Shown one piece after another: positions 23,571-33,839 of a stretch of 64,000 nucleotides of DNA (positions are counted from its first letter, which is position 1; each line of letters starts with the position of its first letter). The stretch is from Flavobacterium sp. Its GTDB lineage: Bacteria; Bacteroidota; Bacteroidia; Flavobacteriales; Flavobacteriaceae. The stretch lies in contig NZ_JAQVCH010000006.1 of assembly GCF_028689845.1 (NCBI RefSeq), positions 1-64,000 on the forward strand, given 5' to 3'. The position numbers were made by a program, and so were the translations under genes. The notes under the pieces were generated by a model that searched no databases, was not told the origin of the DNA, and saw only the letters and a list, made by a program, of their open reading frames with translations.

Positions 23571-23831
23571 TTATTCTTTCTCTACAACCACTAAATCCAT
23601 TCCACATTTTGGACATTCACCCGCTTTGTCGTAGGTTTTCTCTCCTTCACATTTCATAGGACAATAATACATTGTAGCTGTTTCTTCCATTTTAGAATGA
23701 TCGTGTCCTTCATGTGATTCTGTTTGCATTTCATTGTTATGCATTGTTCCTTCTTCTTGTACTTTGTTGTCTTTACAAGAGATTGTTACGCTTACTAAAG
23801 CTACTGCTAAAATTCCGATTACTTTTTTCAT
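23571..23831 (-). CDS. Small HMBD lipoprotein, periplasmic metal binding
   Basis: 86 aa. A lipoprotein signal (ILAVALVSVTISC, Cys at about 19) is followed by a His/Met-rich linker (HNNEMQTESHEGHDHSKM) and one HMBD motif MYYCPMKCEGEKTYDKAGECPKCGMDL. Almost the same motif occurs in CopA. It is probably anchored in the periplasm and passes copper to the efflux system. It lies 19 bases after the cusB gene and 205 bp before the DUF305 gene. Confidence 0.8.
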   Translation of the reverse strand: MKKVIGILAVALVSVTISCKDNKVQEEGTMHNNEMQTESHEGHDHSKMEETATMYYCPMKCEGEKTYDKAGECPKCGMDLVVVEKE

Positions 23832-23850
23832 GATTTTAAAATTTATTAAT

Positions 23851-25623
23851 TTATTTAATTGTTTCTTTTACTTCTCCACATTTTATCATTGAAGCTCCAA
23901 AATATGGGTTAACTACTTTATTCTCTTTACTTAACCAATTGGCACCTTTATCACTATTAGCCATAGGACAAAACTGAACGTATGCACTCTCGTTTAAAGG
24001 ATTAAAAGCTTTTGTCATTGCTATCATAACATTTGATATAGGTTCAAAAGTCATTCTTAATTCTTTAATGTTTTTAATATGTGTAGCATGAAGTGTCTGT
24101 TTTTTCAGCTCTGTTTGATAATTCATCCATACTTTATGAGATTCTCCTTTAAATACGCTCATGTTTATTTTATTGAAAGATTTTTCAAATGCTAACAAAG
24201 CTTTTTTAGCCGAATTAAAATCATCTTTTGTTAAGGCATCTTTAAATTCAAAATAATCTTTATATATTGGTTGTAAACTCTTTTTAGCTTCAGCACTAAT
24301 CGTTGTTTTGTCTGCTTTTAATGCTACTTTTTTATCTTCATTCATTGGCATAGAAGAATCTCCATGATTGTGACCTGTGCTTACTCTGCCACCTTCCAAA
24401 TTCATCATGCTTGGTTTTCCTGCTAATTGTGCAGCTGCATCAACATTAAAAGTACCATTTGAAACAATTTCTTCACCAACTTTTAAACCTTCTTCAATTA
24501 TGTAGTCATTCCCCAAAAGTGGTCCTAATGTAACTTCACGTAATTTGAATGTTATTCCCTTATCGGTTTCATTTTTAATGTATACAATGGAACGTTTTCC
24601 TGTCCACATCACAGCCGATTTAGGAACACTTAATGTTGATTTATTACCAACTACTTTAGTTTTTAAAGTACCCGTTGCAAACATTTCCGGTTTGAATTTT
24701 AATCCAGAATTAGCTACCTCAACTCTTGCCTTTGCGATTCGTGTCATTGGGTTTATAAATGGGTCAATAAATGCAATTGTTCCTGAAAATGTTTCTCCTG
24801 GAAAAGATGCTACTGTATAGTTAATTTTATCTCCTTTTTTAACCCAACTCATATCCGATTCGTAAATTTCAAAAAGTACCCAAACGGTTGACAAATCAGC
24901 AACATCATATAAGGTTTGCCCTTTTTGAAGATAATCGCCAAGCTCTACATTTTTCTTAATAATATATCCTGAAACATCAGCATAAATAGGAAATCTATCT
25001 TGTGTTTTTCCTGAAGAAATAATACTGTTTATGGTAGCGTCTGAAACTTTCCAGTTTTTCAATTTCGATTTTACCGATTCGAATAATTGGGGCTGAATAT
25101 CTTTTACACTATAAGCTTCAATAAGTTCTTGTTGTGCACTCGCTAATTCCGGAGAATATATATAAGCAACCACTTGACCTTTTTTTACATATTCGCCTAC
25201 AAAAGAAACTTGAATTTTTTCAATACGACCAGGTATGTGTGAAGATTGACTATAAACTGTTTTCTCATTCACTTCAATTTTTCCATTCAGTGCTATTTCT
25301 TTGATTCCGTCCGTATTTCCTACTTTATAAGTAGAAATTCCTGCAATTATCATTGCCGATTCTGACATACTAATTGCTTCTGGGTCAATATCTTCATTAC
25401 CAGATTCTAACGGAATTAAATCCATACCACAGATAGGACAATCTCCTGGTTCTGGTTGCCTAATTTGTGGGTGCATGGAACACGTCCAAACTTCTGCTTT
25501 TGATTTGACTTCTGTTTTATTTTCTTCCTCTTTAGTGTTTCCACCAAAGAATAGAGCACCTAATAATAGCCCAACTAATAAAGTTACTGCTAATAAGATT
25601 TTTGTTTTTTTATCTATTTTCAT
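23851..25623 (-). CDS. cusB: CusB-type RND periplasmic adaptor with HMBD and DUF3347
   Basis: 590 aa. It has one N-terminal membrane anchor, an HMBD motif (VWTCSMHPQIRQPEPGDCPICGMDLIPL, about 44-72), and the membrane-fusion core with barrel-sandwich and beta-barrel domains (ISTYKVGNTDGIKEIALNG, RIEKIQVSFVGEYVKKGQ, GNDYIIEEGLKVGEEIVSNG). A C-terminal DUF3347 domain covers about 435-580. It links the CusA pump to the CusC channel and delivers Cu(I)/Ag(I). The gene is 96 bp after cusC. Confidence 0.9.
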   Translation of the reverse strand: MKIDKKTKILLAVTLLVGLLLGALFFGGNTKEEENKTEVKSKAEVWTCSMHPQIRQPEPGDCPICGMDLIPLESGNEDIDPEAISMSESAMIIAGISTYKVGNTDGIKEIALNGKIEVNEKTVYSQSSHIPGRIEKIQVSFVGEYVKKGQVVAYIYSPELASAQQELIEAYSVKDIQPQLFESVKSKLKNWKVSDATINSIISSGKTQDRFPIYADVSGYIIKKNVELGDYLQKGQTLYDVADLSTVWVLFEIYESDMSWVKKGDKINYTVASFPGETFSGTIAFIDPFINPMTRIAKARVEVANSGLKFKPEMFATGTLKTKVVGNKSTLSVPKSAVMWTGKRSIVYIKNETDKGITFKLREVTLGPLLGNDYIIEEGLKVGEEIVSNGTFNVDAAAQLAGKPSMMNLEGGRVSTGHNHGDSSMPMNEDKKVALKADKTTISAEAKKSLQPIYKDYFEFKDALTKDDFNSAKKALLAFEKSFNKINMSVFKGESHKVWMNYQTELKKQTLHATHIKNIKELRMTFEPISNVMIAMTKAFNPLNESAYVQFCPMANSDKGANWLSKENKVVNPYFGASMIKCGEVKETIK

Positions 25624-25719
25624 ATGTAAATATTTATTGTTTTTTAAAGGTCATATGGAATCGCATTATTTTCATAGGTGTTTGCTTAAGCAAACTTTTG
25701 CTTAGTCGCGATTTCATAA

Positions 25720-26940
25720 TTAAAATTGTTTTGCCGTTAAATAATCCAATTCCGCTAATTTTATATAAAAAGTACTAGTACTTGACAATTGCATTTTTTG
25801 ATACTTTAAAAGCTCTTGTTGCATGCGTAATACTTCTTCAAAATCTTTATTCGCATTACTGTAATAAGCAAATAATAGATTCAAACTTTTGGAGAGTGTT
25901 AGTACTTGACCTTCATATAATTTTAATAAATCTCGTTCCTTTTCTAATTCAAAAACAAGTTTATAATATGTACCGTTTAGTTTGTTTTCATACGCTTCTT
26001 TTTGAAAAGAAAAACTTTCTTGCATTAGTTTTGCTTCTTTCGTTGCTGCATTGTATCTTTTTCTAAAGATTGGCAAACTAACAGAAACCATTGGCATGAT
26101 AATATCTTTACCAGAATCTGGAAAATTATTCATTCCTTTCCCTACCAAAACATAATCTAAACCAAGACCTAATTTAGGTAAACCTTGCTTTCTGGCTACT
26201 TCAATAGCTACTTCTGAAGCTTGTTTTTTTAATTCAAGCTCTTGTAGTATTGGGTTAGTGGTTATAGAATCTTTGCGGTATTCCATTGGTAATTCCATAA
26301 TTTGCAAATCTTTAGAAATAACAATTTTTTCATTGTACTTTCTATTTAATATACTATTCAACCAAGATGTTAATGCAGGTTCTTTTTTAGTTAAAATATC
26401 TAAATTAGTTTGTGCATCTTTTATCATAATATCCACACGCAAGACATCTACTAAACTTCCTTTACCATTTTCAAATTTCGCATTGGCAATATTTTTGTAT
26501 GATTCTAGAATTTTGATGTTTTCTTGTTCAATATCTTTTAGTTTTAATAGCTCATACAAAGGATAATAAGCAGTAGCAACTTGAGAATACAATTGATTTT
26601 TAGCATTTAAAAAGGCTTGGTATTTACTTTCTGCCATTAAAGTTGCTGCATTTTTTTGAGCTTTTAAAGTACCAAACCAAGGAAACATTTGAGTTAATGA
26701 AAATCGCATGTTTTGAGGACCAAGTCTTGTTTCTACGGGTGAAATAAAATAACCCATAGAAAGATTAGGATCTGGTAAAGAACTCACTTGTGGTATTTTT
26801 TGCATGGCTGCTTCAAACTCTTTATACTTTGCTTTTAATTCTGGATTATTTTCTGCCGCAATAGTATAATAGTCGTTTATAGATTGGCCTACAACATTAT
26901 ACGCCATAAATAGAATTGATATTATTAGTATTTTACGCAT
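25720..26940 (-). CDS. cusC: CusC/TolC-family outer-membrane channel
   Basis: 406 aa. A signal peptide (MRKILIISILFMAYNVVGQS) precedes two OEP repeats rich in long amphipathic helices (ENNPELKAKYKEFEAAMQKIP, ATAYYPLYELLKLKDIEQENIKILE). It would form the outer-membrane exit duct for the CusA-CusB pump. The gene start overlaps the end of cusA by 8 bases. Confidence 0.85.
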   Translation of the reverse strand: MRKILIISILFMAYNVVGQSINDYYTIAAENNPELKAKYKEFEAAMQKIPQVSSLPDPNLSMGYFISPVETRLGPQNMRFSLTQMFPWFGTLKAQKNAATLMAESKYQAFLNAKNQLYSQVATAYYPLYELLKLKDIEQENIKILESYKNIANAKFENGKGSLVDVLRVDIMIKDAQTNLDILTKKEPALTSWLNSILNRKYNEKIVISKDLQIMELPMEYRKDSITTNPILQELELKKQASEVAIEVARKQGLPKLGLGLDYVLVGKGMNNFPDSGKDIIMPMVSVSLPIFRKRYNAATKEAKLMQESFSFQKEAYENKLNGTYYKLVFELEKERDLLKLYEGQVLTLSKSLNLLFAYYSNANKDFEEVLRMQQELLKYQKMQLSSTSTFYIKLAELDYLTAKQF

Positions 26941-29900
26941 TTCTCTTTTCTTTATTTTTAATTACTGTTTCTCTCCAATACGCTTGTAATACTGGCACTA
27001 CAAACATGGTCATAATTTGAATGGTCATTCCTCCAAAAGTTGGAATAGCCATTGGAATCATAATATCTGAACCTTTACCTGTTGAGGTTAATACTGGAAG
27101 TAAAGCAATGATTGTTGTAGCCGTTGTCATCACAGCAGGTCTAACTCTCATTTTACCAGCTTCAACTACTGCATCACGAACACCAGCTATTGTTTGAGGA
27201 TTTTTTTCTTCAAAAACTTGATGAATATAAGAACCCATAATTACTCCATCATCAGTAGCAATTCCAAATAATGCTATGAAACCTACCCAAACAGCTACAC
27301 TTAAATTAATGGAATGCATTTGAAATAAATCCCTCATATTTACATCTGCTACTGAAAAATTCATAAACCAGCCTTGACCGTATAACCACAACATGATAAA
27401 TCCACCTGCAAATGCAACAAATACTCCAGAGAAATGGATTGATGATGCAATAATGGTTTTGAATTGGAAATAGAGTAATAAAAAGATAACAACCAAACAA
27501 ATTGGAATTACAATCGAAAGTCTTTTCATAGCTCTAATTTGATTTTCGTAGCTACCTGAAAATTTGTAATTAACTCCTTGTGGAACTATTAATTCGCCCG
27601 AATCAATTTTAGTTTGAATTGCTTTTTGTGCATCATTCACTACATCTACTTCAGCATAATTATCATTTTTATCAAAAAGTACAAATCCAACCAAAAAAGT
27701 ATCCTCACTCTTAATTGCTTGAGGTCCTTTTTTGTATTCAAATTGCACCAATTGACCAAGTGGAATTTGTGCTCCAGTAGGAGTAGCTACTAATATTTTG
27801 GCCAATGCTTCAGGGCTATCTCTCAATTCTCTAGGATAACGAACTCGAATCGGATAACGTTCTCGACCTTCAACAGTAGAAGAAATTTTCATTCCGCCAA
27901 TTGCAGTTTCAATTGTTTGTTGAATATCTTCTACATTTAAGCCAAAACGAGCAATTTTTTCTCTGTCAATGTTTAAATGTAAATAAGGTTTTCCTACAAT
28001 TCTATCGGCAAAAACAGCTTCTTTTTTAACGGAAGGAACTTCCTTAATAATGGCTTCCAATTTTAAACCAAACTCTTCAATTGTTTTTAAATCGGGTCCA
28101 AAAACTTTTATTCCCATAGGTGCTCGCATTCCTGTTTGGAGCATTACTAACCGTGTTTCTATAGGCTGTAATTTTGGAGCAGATGTAACACCTGGTATTT
28201 TTGATACTTTTACAATTTCATCCCAAATATCATCAGGTGATTGAATTATATCTCGCCAATTTCTGTAGAAAGAACCATCATCATCTGGAATAAGATTCTT
28301 AATAGAAATAGCTTGTTTTAAAGCATCATCATGTGTAAGACTATCGCCAGATTTAGTGATAAAACGCCCTTTATTATCCGTCTTAAATCGCATTCGATGT
28401 CCTTTAGCATCCAAAATAAATTCCGGTTTGTAATTGATGATATTTTCATACATTGAAATAGGAGCAGGATCTAAAGCACTTTCTACACGTCCTAATTTAC
28501 CAACAGCCATATCGACTTCGGGAATATGATTTAGAATCATATCCAATTGACCTACCACTTTTCTATTTTGTTCCACACCTGCATGAGGCATTGAAGTTGG
28601 CATTAATAAATAACTACCTTCATTAAGCGTTGGCATAAATTCGGAACCAATACCCGGAAATATGTGAGCAGGAACTGACCATACTTTTGAAGTTTTGATG
28701 TTCCAACCAATTTTATCAAATCCTTTAGCCACAAAACTAAAAGTGCTTTCAAAACCTATCCATACTAAAACGCCGAAAAATAATGTCATGATTGGTAACA
28801 ACATGAATTTACCTTTATTTTCTAAACACCAACGCAGCACTCTTTCATAAGAACTGACAATATATAAAAGTGCTCCTATTATTATTCCTAACAAAACAAT
28901 TACAAATAGATAATTACCAATTACGCTTATTTGTGGGCCTAAAGGCATCCATTCTTGTGTTAAAAAATAAGAAACAATAAAAACTACTATAACTAAATTA
29001 AAATGCTTTGTATAAGGTTGGAATTTTTCAGGAATTTTTTGATTAAACAGGTCATATAACCCCATTAAGGTTAATCCTAAAGGAAGCCAAATTTTGAAAT
29101 AAATACTTAGTAAAATACCACCTGAAATAAATACATAAGACCAAAAACGTTTTACTCTTTTTTTATCATAGTCAATACCAAACAAATAGTTAGCTAAAGA
29201 AGGAAGTACTACAATTCCTAATACAAAAGCTCCTAACAGTGCAAAAGTTTTTGTGAATGCTAAAGGTCTGAATAGTTTGCCCTCTGCTGATTCCATAGCA
29301 AATACTGGAATGAAACTAACAACTGTAGTTGCTAAAGCTGTTGTAATAGCTGATGCAACTTCAGTAGTTCCTTCATAAATTACTAGCATTAATTGTTTTC
29401 CTTTTACTCCTTTATTCTTCGGCATTTCTAGATGTCGAATAATATTTTCGACAAAGACGACTCCAACATCTACCATTACTCCAATAGCAATAGCAATTCC
29501 TGATAAAGCCACTACGTTAGCATCTACTCCAGCATATCGCATGACAATAAAAGTCATTAACACACCAACGGGTAATAAACTTGAAATAATTAACGAAGCT
29601 CTTAAATTAAAAACTAAAAGTAAGACGACAATAATACTAATTAAAACTTCATGAGAAAGAGCTGTTTCTAGAGTACCTATAGTCTCTTGAATTAATTCTG
29701 TACGGTCATAAAAAGGAATAATGGTTAATTGACTTTCCACACCATTAGCTAATGTCTTTTTGGGTAAACCAGATGCAATTTCACTTATTTTAGATTTTAC
29801 ACCATTTATTACTTCTAATGGATTAGAACTATAACGTGCAATGACAACTCCACCTACAGCTTCTGCACCACCTTTATCTAAAATTCCTCTTCTAGTTGAC

Positions 29901-30757
29901 GGACCTAAACTAACAACTCCAATATCTTTTACTCGAATAGGTACGTTATCTTTTACTGCAACAACAGCGAGTTCGATATCTTCTACTTTTTTTACATAAC
30001 CAAGACCTCTAACTAAATATTCGGCTTGATTGATTTCAATTGTTTTAGCTCCAACGTCTTTGTTTGATTTTTGTACTGCAGTCATTACCTGCATCAAACT
30101 AATATTGTAAGCTTTCAATGCATCTGGATTGACATCAATTTGATATTCTTTGACAAATCCACCAATAGATGCTACTTCTGAAACTCCTTGCACAGCATTT
30201 AAACCGTACTTAATATAGAAGTCTTGTGCTGTTCTTATTTCTTGTAAATCCCATCCACCAGTTGGGTTACCATTTTTATCTCTTCCTTCCACTGTGTACC
30301 AATATACTTGTCCTAATGCTGTTGCATCTGGACCAAGTGATGGTTTTACATTTTCAGGTAATAAGCTATTAGGTAATGAGTTTAATTTTTCAAGTATTCT
30401 GGATCTTGACCAGTAAAATTCAATATCATCATCGAAAATTATGTATATACTTGAAAAACCAAAAATAGAATTACTTCTAATCGATTTTACCCCTGGAATA
30501 CCTAATAAATAAGTAGTTAATGGATAAGAGATTTGGTCTTCAATATCTTGAGGTGACCTACCTTGCCATTGTGTAAAAACAATCTGTTGATTTTCACCAA
30601 TATCAGGAATAGCATCTACCGCAACTGAATCAGAAGGCAGGAAAGGTATTTTCCAGTTAAATGGAGCTGTGGAAATACCCCATAAAATTAGCACCATCAG
30701 AATAAGTACAGTTACTAATCTATTTTCTAGGAAATATTTTATTATTTTATTTAACAT
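26933..30757 (-). CDS. cusA: CusA-type heavy-metal RND pump
   Basis: 1274 aa, longer than the usual 1,040 because of an extra hydrophobic region around 530-680. HAE1/CzcA-type features: N-terminal membrane segment, DAIPDIGENQQIVFTQWQG, the paired pore domains, VLLLVFNLRASLIISSLLPVGV, and IALFGIATDDGVIMGSYIHQ near the C-terminus. It is a proton-driven inner-membrane pump for Cu(I)/Ag(I), to judge by its HMBD-carrying adaptor. It is the first gene of the cusA-cusC-cusB set. Confidence 0.9.
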   Translation of the reverse strand: MLNKIIKYFLENRLVTVLILMVLILWGISTAPFNWKIPFLPSDSVAVDAIPDIGENQQIVFTQWQGRSPQDIEDQISYPLTTYLLGIPGVKSIRSNSIFGFSSIYIIFDDDIEFYWSRSRILEKLNSLPNSLLPENVKPSLGPDATALGQVYWYTVEGRDKNGNPTGGWDLQEIRTAQDFYIKYGLNAVQGVSEVASIGGFVKEYQIDVNPDALKAYNISLMQVMTAVQKSNKDVGAKTIEINQAEYLVRGLGYVKKVEDIELAVVAVKDNVPIRVKDIGVVSLGPSTRRGILDKGGAEAVGGVVIARYSSNPLEVINGVKSKISEIASGLPKKTLANGVESQLTIIPFYDRTELIQETIGTLETALSHEVLISIIVVLLLVFNLRASLIISSLLPVGVLMTFIVMRYAGVDANVVALSGIAIAIGVMVDVGVVFVENIIRHLEMPKNKGVKGKQLMLVIYEGTTEVASAITTALATTVVSFIPVFAMESAEGKLFRPLAFTKTFALLGAFVLGIVVLPSLANYLFGIDYDKKRVKRFWSYVFISGGILLSIYFKIWLPLGLTLMGLYDLFNQKIPEKFQPYTKHFNLVIVVFIVSYFLTQEWMPLGPQISVIGNYLFVIVLLGIIIGALLYIVSSYERVLRWCLENKGKFMLLPIMTLFFGVLVWIGFESTFSFVAKGFDKIGWNIKTSKVWSVPAHIFPGIGSEFMPTLNEGSYLLMPTSMPHAGVEQNRKVVGQLDMILNHIPEVDMAVGKLGRVESALDPAPISMYENIINYKPEFILDAKGHRMRFKTDNKGRFITKSGDSLTHDDALKQAISIKNLIPDDDGSFYRNWRDIIQSPDDIWDEIVKVSKIPGVTSAPKLQPIETRLVMLQTGMRAPMGIKVFGPDLKTIEEFGLKLEAIIKEVPSVKKEAVFADRIVGKPYLHLNIDREKIARFGLNVEDIQQTIETAIGGMKISSTVEGRERYPIRVRYPRELRDSPEALAKILVATPTGAQIPLGQLVQFEYKKGPQAIKSEDTFLVGFVLFDKNDNYAEVDVVNDAQKAIQTKIDSGELIVPQGVNYKFSGSYENQIRAMKRLSIVIPICLVVIFLLLYFQFKTIIASSIHFSGVFVAFAGGFIMLWLYGQGWFMNFSVADVNMRDLFQMHSINLSVAVWVGFIALFGIATDDGVIMGSYIHQVFEEKNPQTIAGVRDAVVEAGKMRVRPAVMTTATTIIALLPVLTSTGKGSDIMIPMAIPTFGGMTIQIMTMFVVPVLQAYWRETVIKNKEKRNA

Positions 30758-30883
30758 CTGAATATAATATTTACAACCAACAAAAAATATTTATCAAGGT
30801 TTTTGATGAATATTTGTTGAATATTCCTCTAAAGTAGAAAATACTTTAGAGGAATAGGTTAATTACAATTTATTAAAGTACAA

Positions 30884-31225
30884 TTACTCGCGGTCATATT
30901 GACAACATCCCGGAAGGTTGTCGTAATCCTCATCTTTTGCTTTAGCAAGTTCTGAATCATATCCAGCTTTAGCTATACGCTTTGCTATTTCATCTTTATT
31001 TGTTTTAGATTCATCATAAGTTACTGTTGCTATTTTATTTTCTTTGTTCCAAACTACTGTAGCAATATCTTTGATGTTTCCTGCTTTTTCTATCGTTTTT
31101 TTACACATTCCACAATTACCTGAAATTTTCACTTCCTCTGTTTTTATGTTTTTTGTTTGTGCGTTCATTGTGGTTGATAACAATACTGTGATTGCTATCA
31201 TTATTTTTAATAATGATTTTTTCAT
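30884..31225 (-). CDS. Secreted HMA-type copper chaperone
   Basis: 113 aa. A signal peptide (MKKSLLKIMIAITVLLSTTMNAQ) is followed by an HMA fold (EEVKISGNCGMCKKTIEKAGN, with the CxxC metal site at about 38-41) and a C-terminal CCQ motif. It is a periplasmic metallochaperone found beside Cus systems. It stands 126 bp upstream of cusA and may lead the operon. Confidence 0.85.
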   Translation of the reverse strand: MKKSLLKIMIAITVLLSTTMNAQTKNIKTEEVKISGNCGMCKKTIEKAGNIKDIATVVWNKENKIATVTYDESKTNKDEIAKRIAKAGYDSELAKAKDEDYDNLPGCCQYDRE

Positions 31226-31412
31226 TTTATATGATTTTAGTATTCAAAAAGATTTTTTTTTGAATGAATTTTTGAAATAAATTTAAATTGAATAGCAGCT
31301 ATAATGAATTAAATAAGCATGTTTAACATGAGAATTTAAGATTCAAAAGACTGTTATAAAAAAATAGCAAATGCTATAAATTTGACATAAGTATGGCTGT
31401 CAAATTTTAAAT

Positions 31413-31769
31413 TTAGCTTATTTTAGGAATAAGCCATATAGAAGAATGACCTTCTAAAACTGAAGGTGTTTTGTAGAAAAATTTAACTTTATTTAAAGAT
31501 GTAAAGTTAAAAATACTATTTGATTTGTATGAAAGTATAATTGATGTTGAACTACTTATAGTAGTTGAAGGACAGCCACATTTTGAGTGACCACAACTTC
31601 CATTACATCCTTTATCATCATTGTTATTATCACAACAGCTTTTTTCTTTTGTTTTAGTAGTGGAAAGTTCTTTTTCACAAGATTGCTTATCACTACCACA
31701 AGCAAAAGTATTATTAGGAATAAAAAATATTCCTAAAAACAAAATTATTATGATGTAAGATTTTTTCAT
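31413..31769 (-). CDS. Secreted cysteine-rich protein, possible metal scavenger
   Basis: 118 aa. A signal peptide (MKKSYIIIILFLGIFFIPNNTFA) precedes a stretch with eight Cys in about 47 residues (CGSDKQSC, SCCDNNNDDKGCNGSCGHSKCGC), then a 50-residue tail without Cys. No family is recognised. The Cys density and its place between the copper and zinc-type blocks suggest periplasmic metal binding. Confidence 0.65.
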   Translation of the reverse strand: MKKSYIIIILFLGIFFIPNNTFACGSDKQSCEKELSTTKTKEKSCCDNNNDDKGCNGSCGHSKCGCPSTTISSSTSIILSYKSNSIFNFTSLNKVKFFYKTPSVLEGHSSIWLIPKIS

Positions 31770-31841
31770 TTATTGTTCTAAAACATACCAAAGTTAATCA
31801 AAACAAATTAAATATTTTAAAAAAAATGTTAAAAATCAAGA

Positions 31842-33833
31842 TTAAAACTTCATTCGTTGTATTCTAACTGCATTTAATATTGCTAATAAAGCGACTCCAA
31901 CATCGGCAAAAACGGCTTCCCACATCGTTGCTAAACCACCAGCACCTAGAATTAAAACTATCGCTTTTACTGTAAAAGCTAAAGTGATATTTTGCCAAAC
32001 AATTTTCTTGGTTTGTTTTCCAATATTTATTGCCATTGGAATTTTTGAAGGTTTATCGTCTTGAATTACTACATCTGCTGTTTCAATTGTTGCATCACTT
32101 CCTAAACCTCCCATTGCAACACCCACATTACTTAAAGCTACTACTGGAGCATCATTAACACCATCGCCCACAAAAGCAACCGTTTCGTTTTTGGCTATAA
32201 TTTCTTTGACTTTATTTACTTTATCTTCTGGTAATAAATCGCCAAAGGCATTTGTAATTCCTAATTTTTGAGCCACAAATTGTACTACATTGTTCTTATC
32301 TCCACTTAACATAGTAGTTTTGATTCCTAATGCTTTTAATTTATCAATTGTGATTTGTGCATCTTCTTTTATACTATCTGCAATGGTAAGATAACCCACG
32401 AATTTTTTATCGTAAGCAACAGCAATCAGCGTGTAGACAATACTTGATGGATCAATATCATATTTAATAGAAAATTTATCCATTAGTTTGAAATTACCCA
32501 CTAAAAGTTCTTTTCCATTTACATTAGCTTTTAAACCATGTCCAGCTATTTCTTCAACTTCCTTAAGACTGATTTTACTATCTATTTCTCCAACAAAATC
32601 ATGTATTGCTGTTGCTACTGGATGCGTACTTTGACTTTCTAAAGCATTTACTAATTGAAGTATTTCATTTTGGTCAAAATCAGCTTTAAAAACGACTTCT
32701 TGCACTTTAAAAACACCTTCAGTCATCGTTCCTGTTTTGTCCATCACAACGTTTTGAATAGAAGCCATTACATCTAAAAAATTACTTCCTTTGAAAAGGA
32801 TTCCGTTTTTAGAAGCAGCACCAATTCCACCAAAATACCCTAAAGGAATACTTATCACTAATGCACAAGGACAAGAAATTACCAAGAAGATTAACGCTCT
32901 ATACAACCAATCGTTAAATACATAATTTTCCACAAAAAGCATTGGTACTATACATATTCCGATTGCTAAAAACACTACTATAGGTGTGTAGATTTTAGCA
33001 AATTTTCTAATGAATAATTCTGTTGGTGCTTTTTTAGATGTTGCTTCTTGCACCATTTCCAGAATTTTAGATAATTTACTATCTGTATAAGCAGTTGTTA
33101 CTTTAACTTGCGAAACAGAATTCAAGTTTATCATTCCTGCTAAAACAATATCTCCTTTTAGTTTTGAATCGGGTTTACTTTCTCCAGTAAGAGCTGCTGT
33201 ATTGAAGGAAGCTTTATCTGATAGTAATTCTCCATCTAAACCTAATTTGTCTCCAGCTTTAAGTTGGATAATATCTCCAATTTTAGCCGTTGAAGCTTTG
33301 ATTGTTTTAGCTACATTATTTTCGAGAATAGTAACTTCATCTGGTCGTTGGTCGAGTAAGGATTTTATGTTTCTTTTGGCTCTTTGTACTGCTAATGATT
33401 GAAAGATTTCACCAATAGCATAAAATAACATTACCGCTACACCTTCAGGATATTCACCAATAGCAAAAGCACCAATTGTTGCTATTGACATTAGTAAAAA
33501 TTCAGAGAATACATCACTTTTACGAATGCTTTGTATGGCTTCTATTATAACTGGAAGTCCTACTGGCAAATAAGCTGCAACATACCAAACTATTCTAACC
33601 CAACCCGTAAACCAAGATTGGGTAAAATAATTATCAAACCCAATAGCCAACAATAATAAGCCGAAACTTATTATTGCTGGTAAAAATAATTGGAATGTGG
33701 ATTTTTCTTTTATTGAATGGTCATGATCATGTCCATCATCGTCTGAATGTTGTTCTTCTGCTTTATTGATTTTTTCTTCTATTCTACAGCATTCTGCTTC
33801 GTCTTCTGTTTTTTGTGATTTATTATCAGTCAT
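31842..33833 (-). CDS. Zn/Cd/Co/Pb-type P1B ATPase
   Basis: 663 aa. It has no HMA domain; the N-terminus carries a CC pair and an acidic His-rich patch (SDDDGHDHDHS, about 30-40). Motifs are TGESKP, CPC at 321-323 in SCPCALVISIPLGYFGG, and DKTGT (Asp365). The CPCALVIS form rather than CPCALGLATP is typical of ZntA/CadA-type exporters of zinc, cadmium or cobalt. It lies 6 bases after the DUF3703 gene, in the unit starting with the CzcA-like pump. Confidence 0.88.
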   Translation of the reverse strand: MTDNKSQKTEDEAECCRIEEKINKAEEQHSDDDGHDHDHSIKEKSTFQLFLPAIISFGLLLLAIGFDNYFTQSWFTGWVRIVWYVAAYLPVGLPVIIEAIQSIRKSDVFSEFLLMSIATIGAFAIGEYPEGVAVMLFYAIGEIFQSLAVQRAKRNIKSLLDQRPDEVTILENNVAKTIKASTAKIGDIIQLKAGDKLGLDGELLSDKASFNTAALTGESKPDSKLKGDIVLAGMINLNSVSQVKVTTAYTDSKLSKILEMVQEATSKKAPTELFIRKFAKIYTPIVVFLAIGICIVPMLFVENYVFNDWLYRALIFLVISCPCALVISIPLGYFGGIGAASKNGILFKGSNFLDVMASIQNVVMDKTGTMTEGVFKVQEVVFKADFDQNEILQLVNALESQSTHPVATAIHDFVGEIDSKISLKEVEEIAGHGLKANVNGKELLVGNFKLMDKFSIKYDIDPSSIVYTLIAVAYDKKFVGYLTIADSIKEDAQITIDKLKALGIKTTMLSGDKNNVVQFVAQKLGITNAFGDLLPEDKVNKVKEIIAKNETVAFVGDGVNDAPVVALSNVGVAMGGLGSDATIETADVVIQDDKPSKIPMAINIGKQTKKIVWQNITLAFTVKAIVLILGAGGLATMWEAVFADVGVALLAILNAVRIQRMKF

Positions 33834-33839
33834 AATAAT

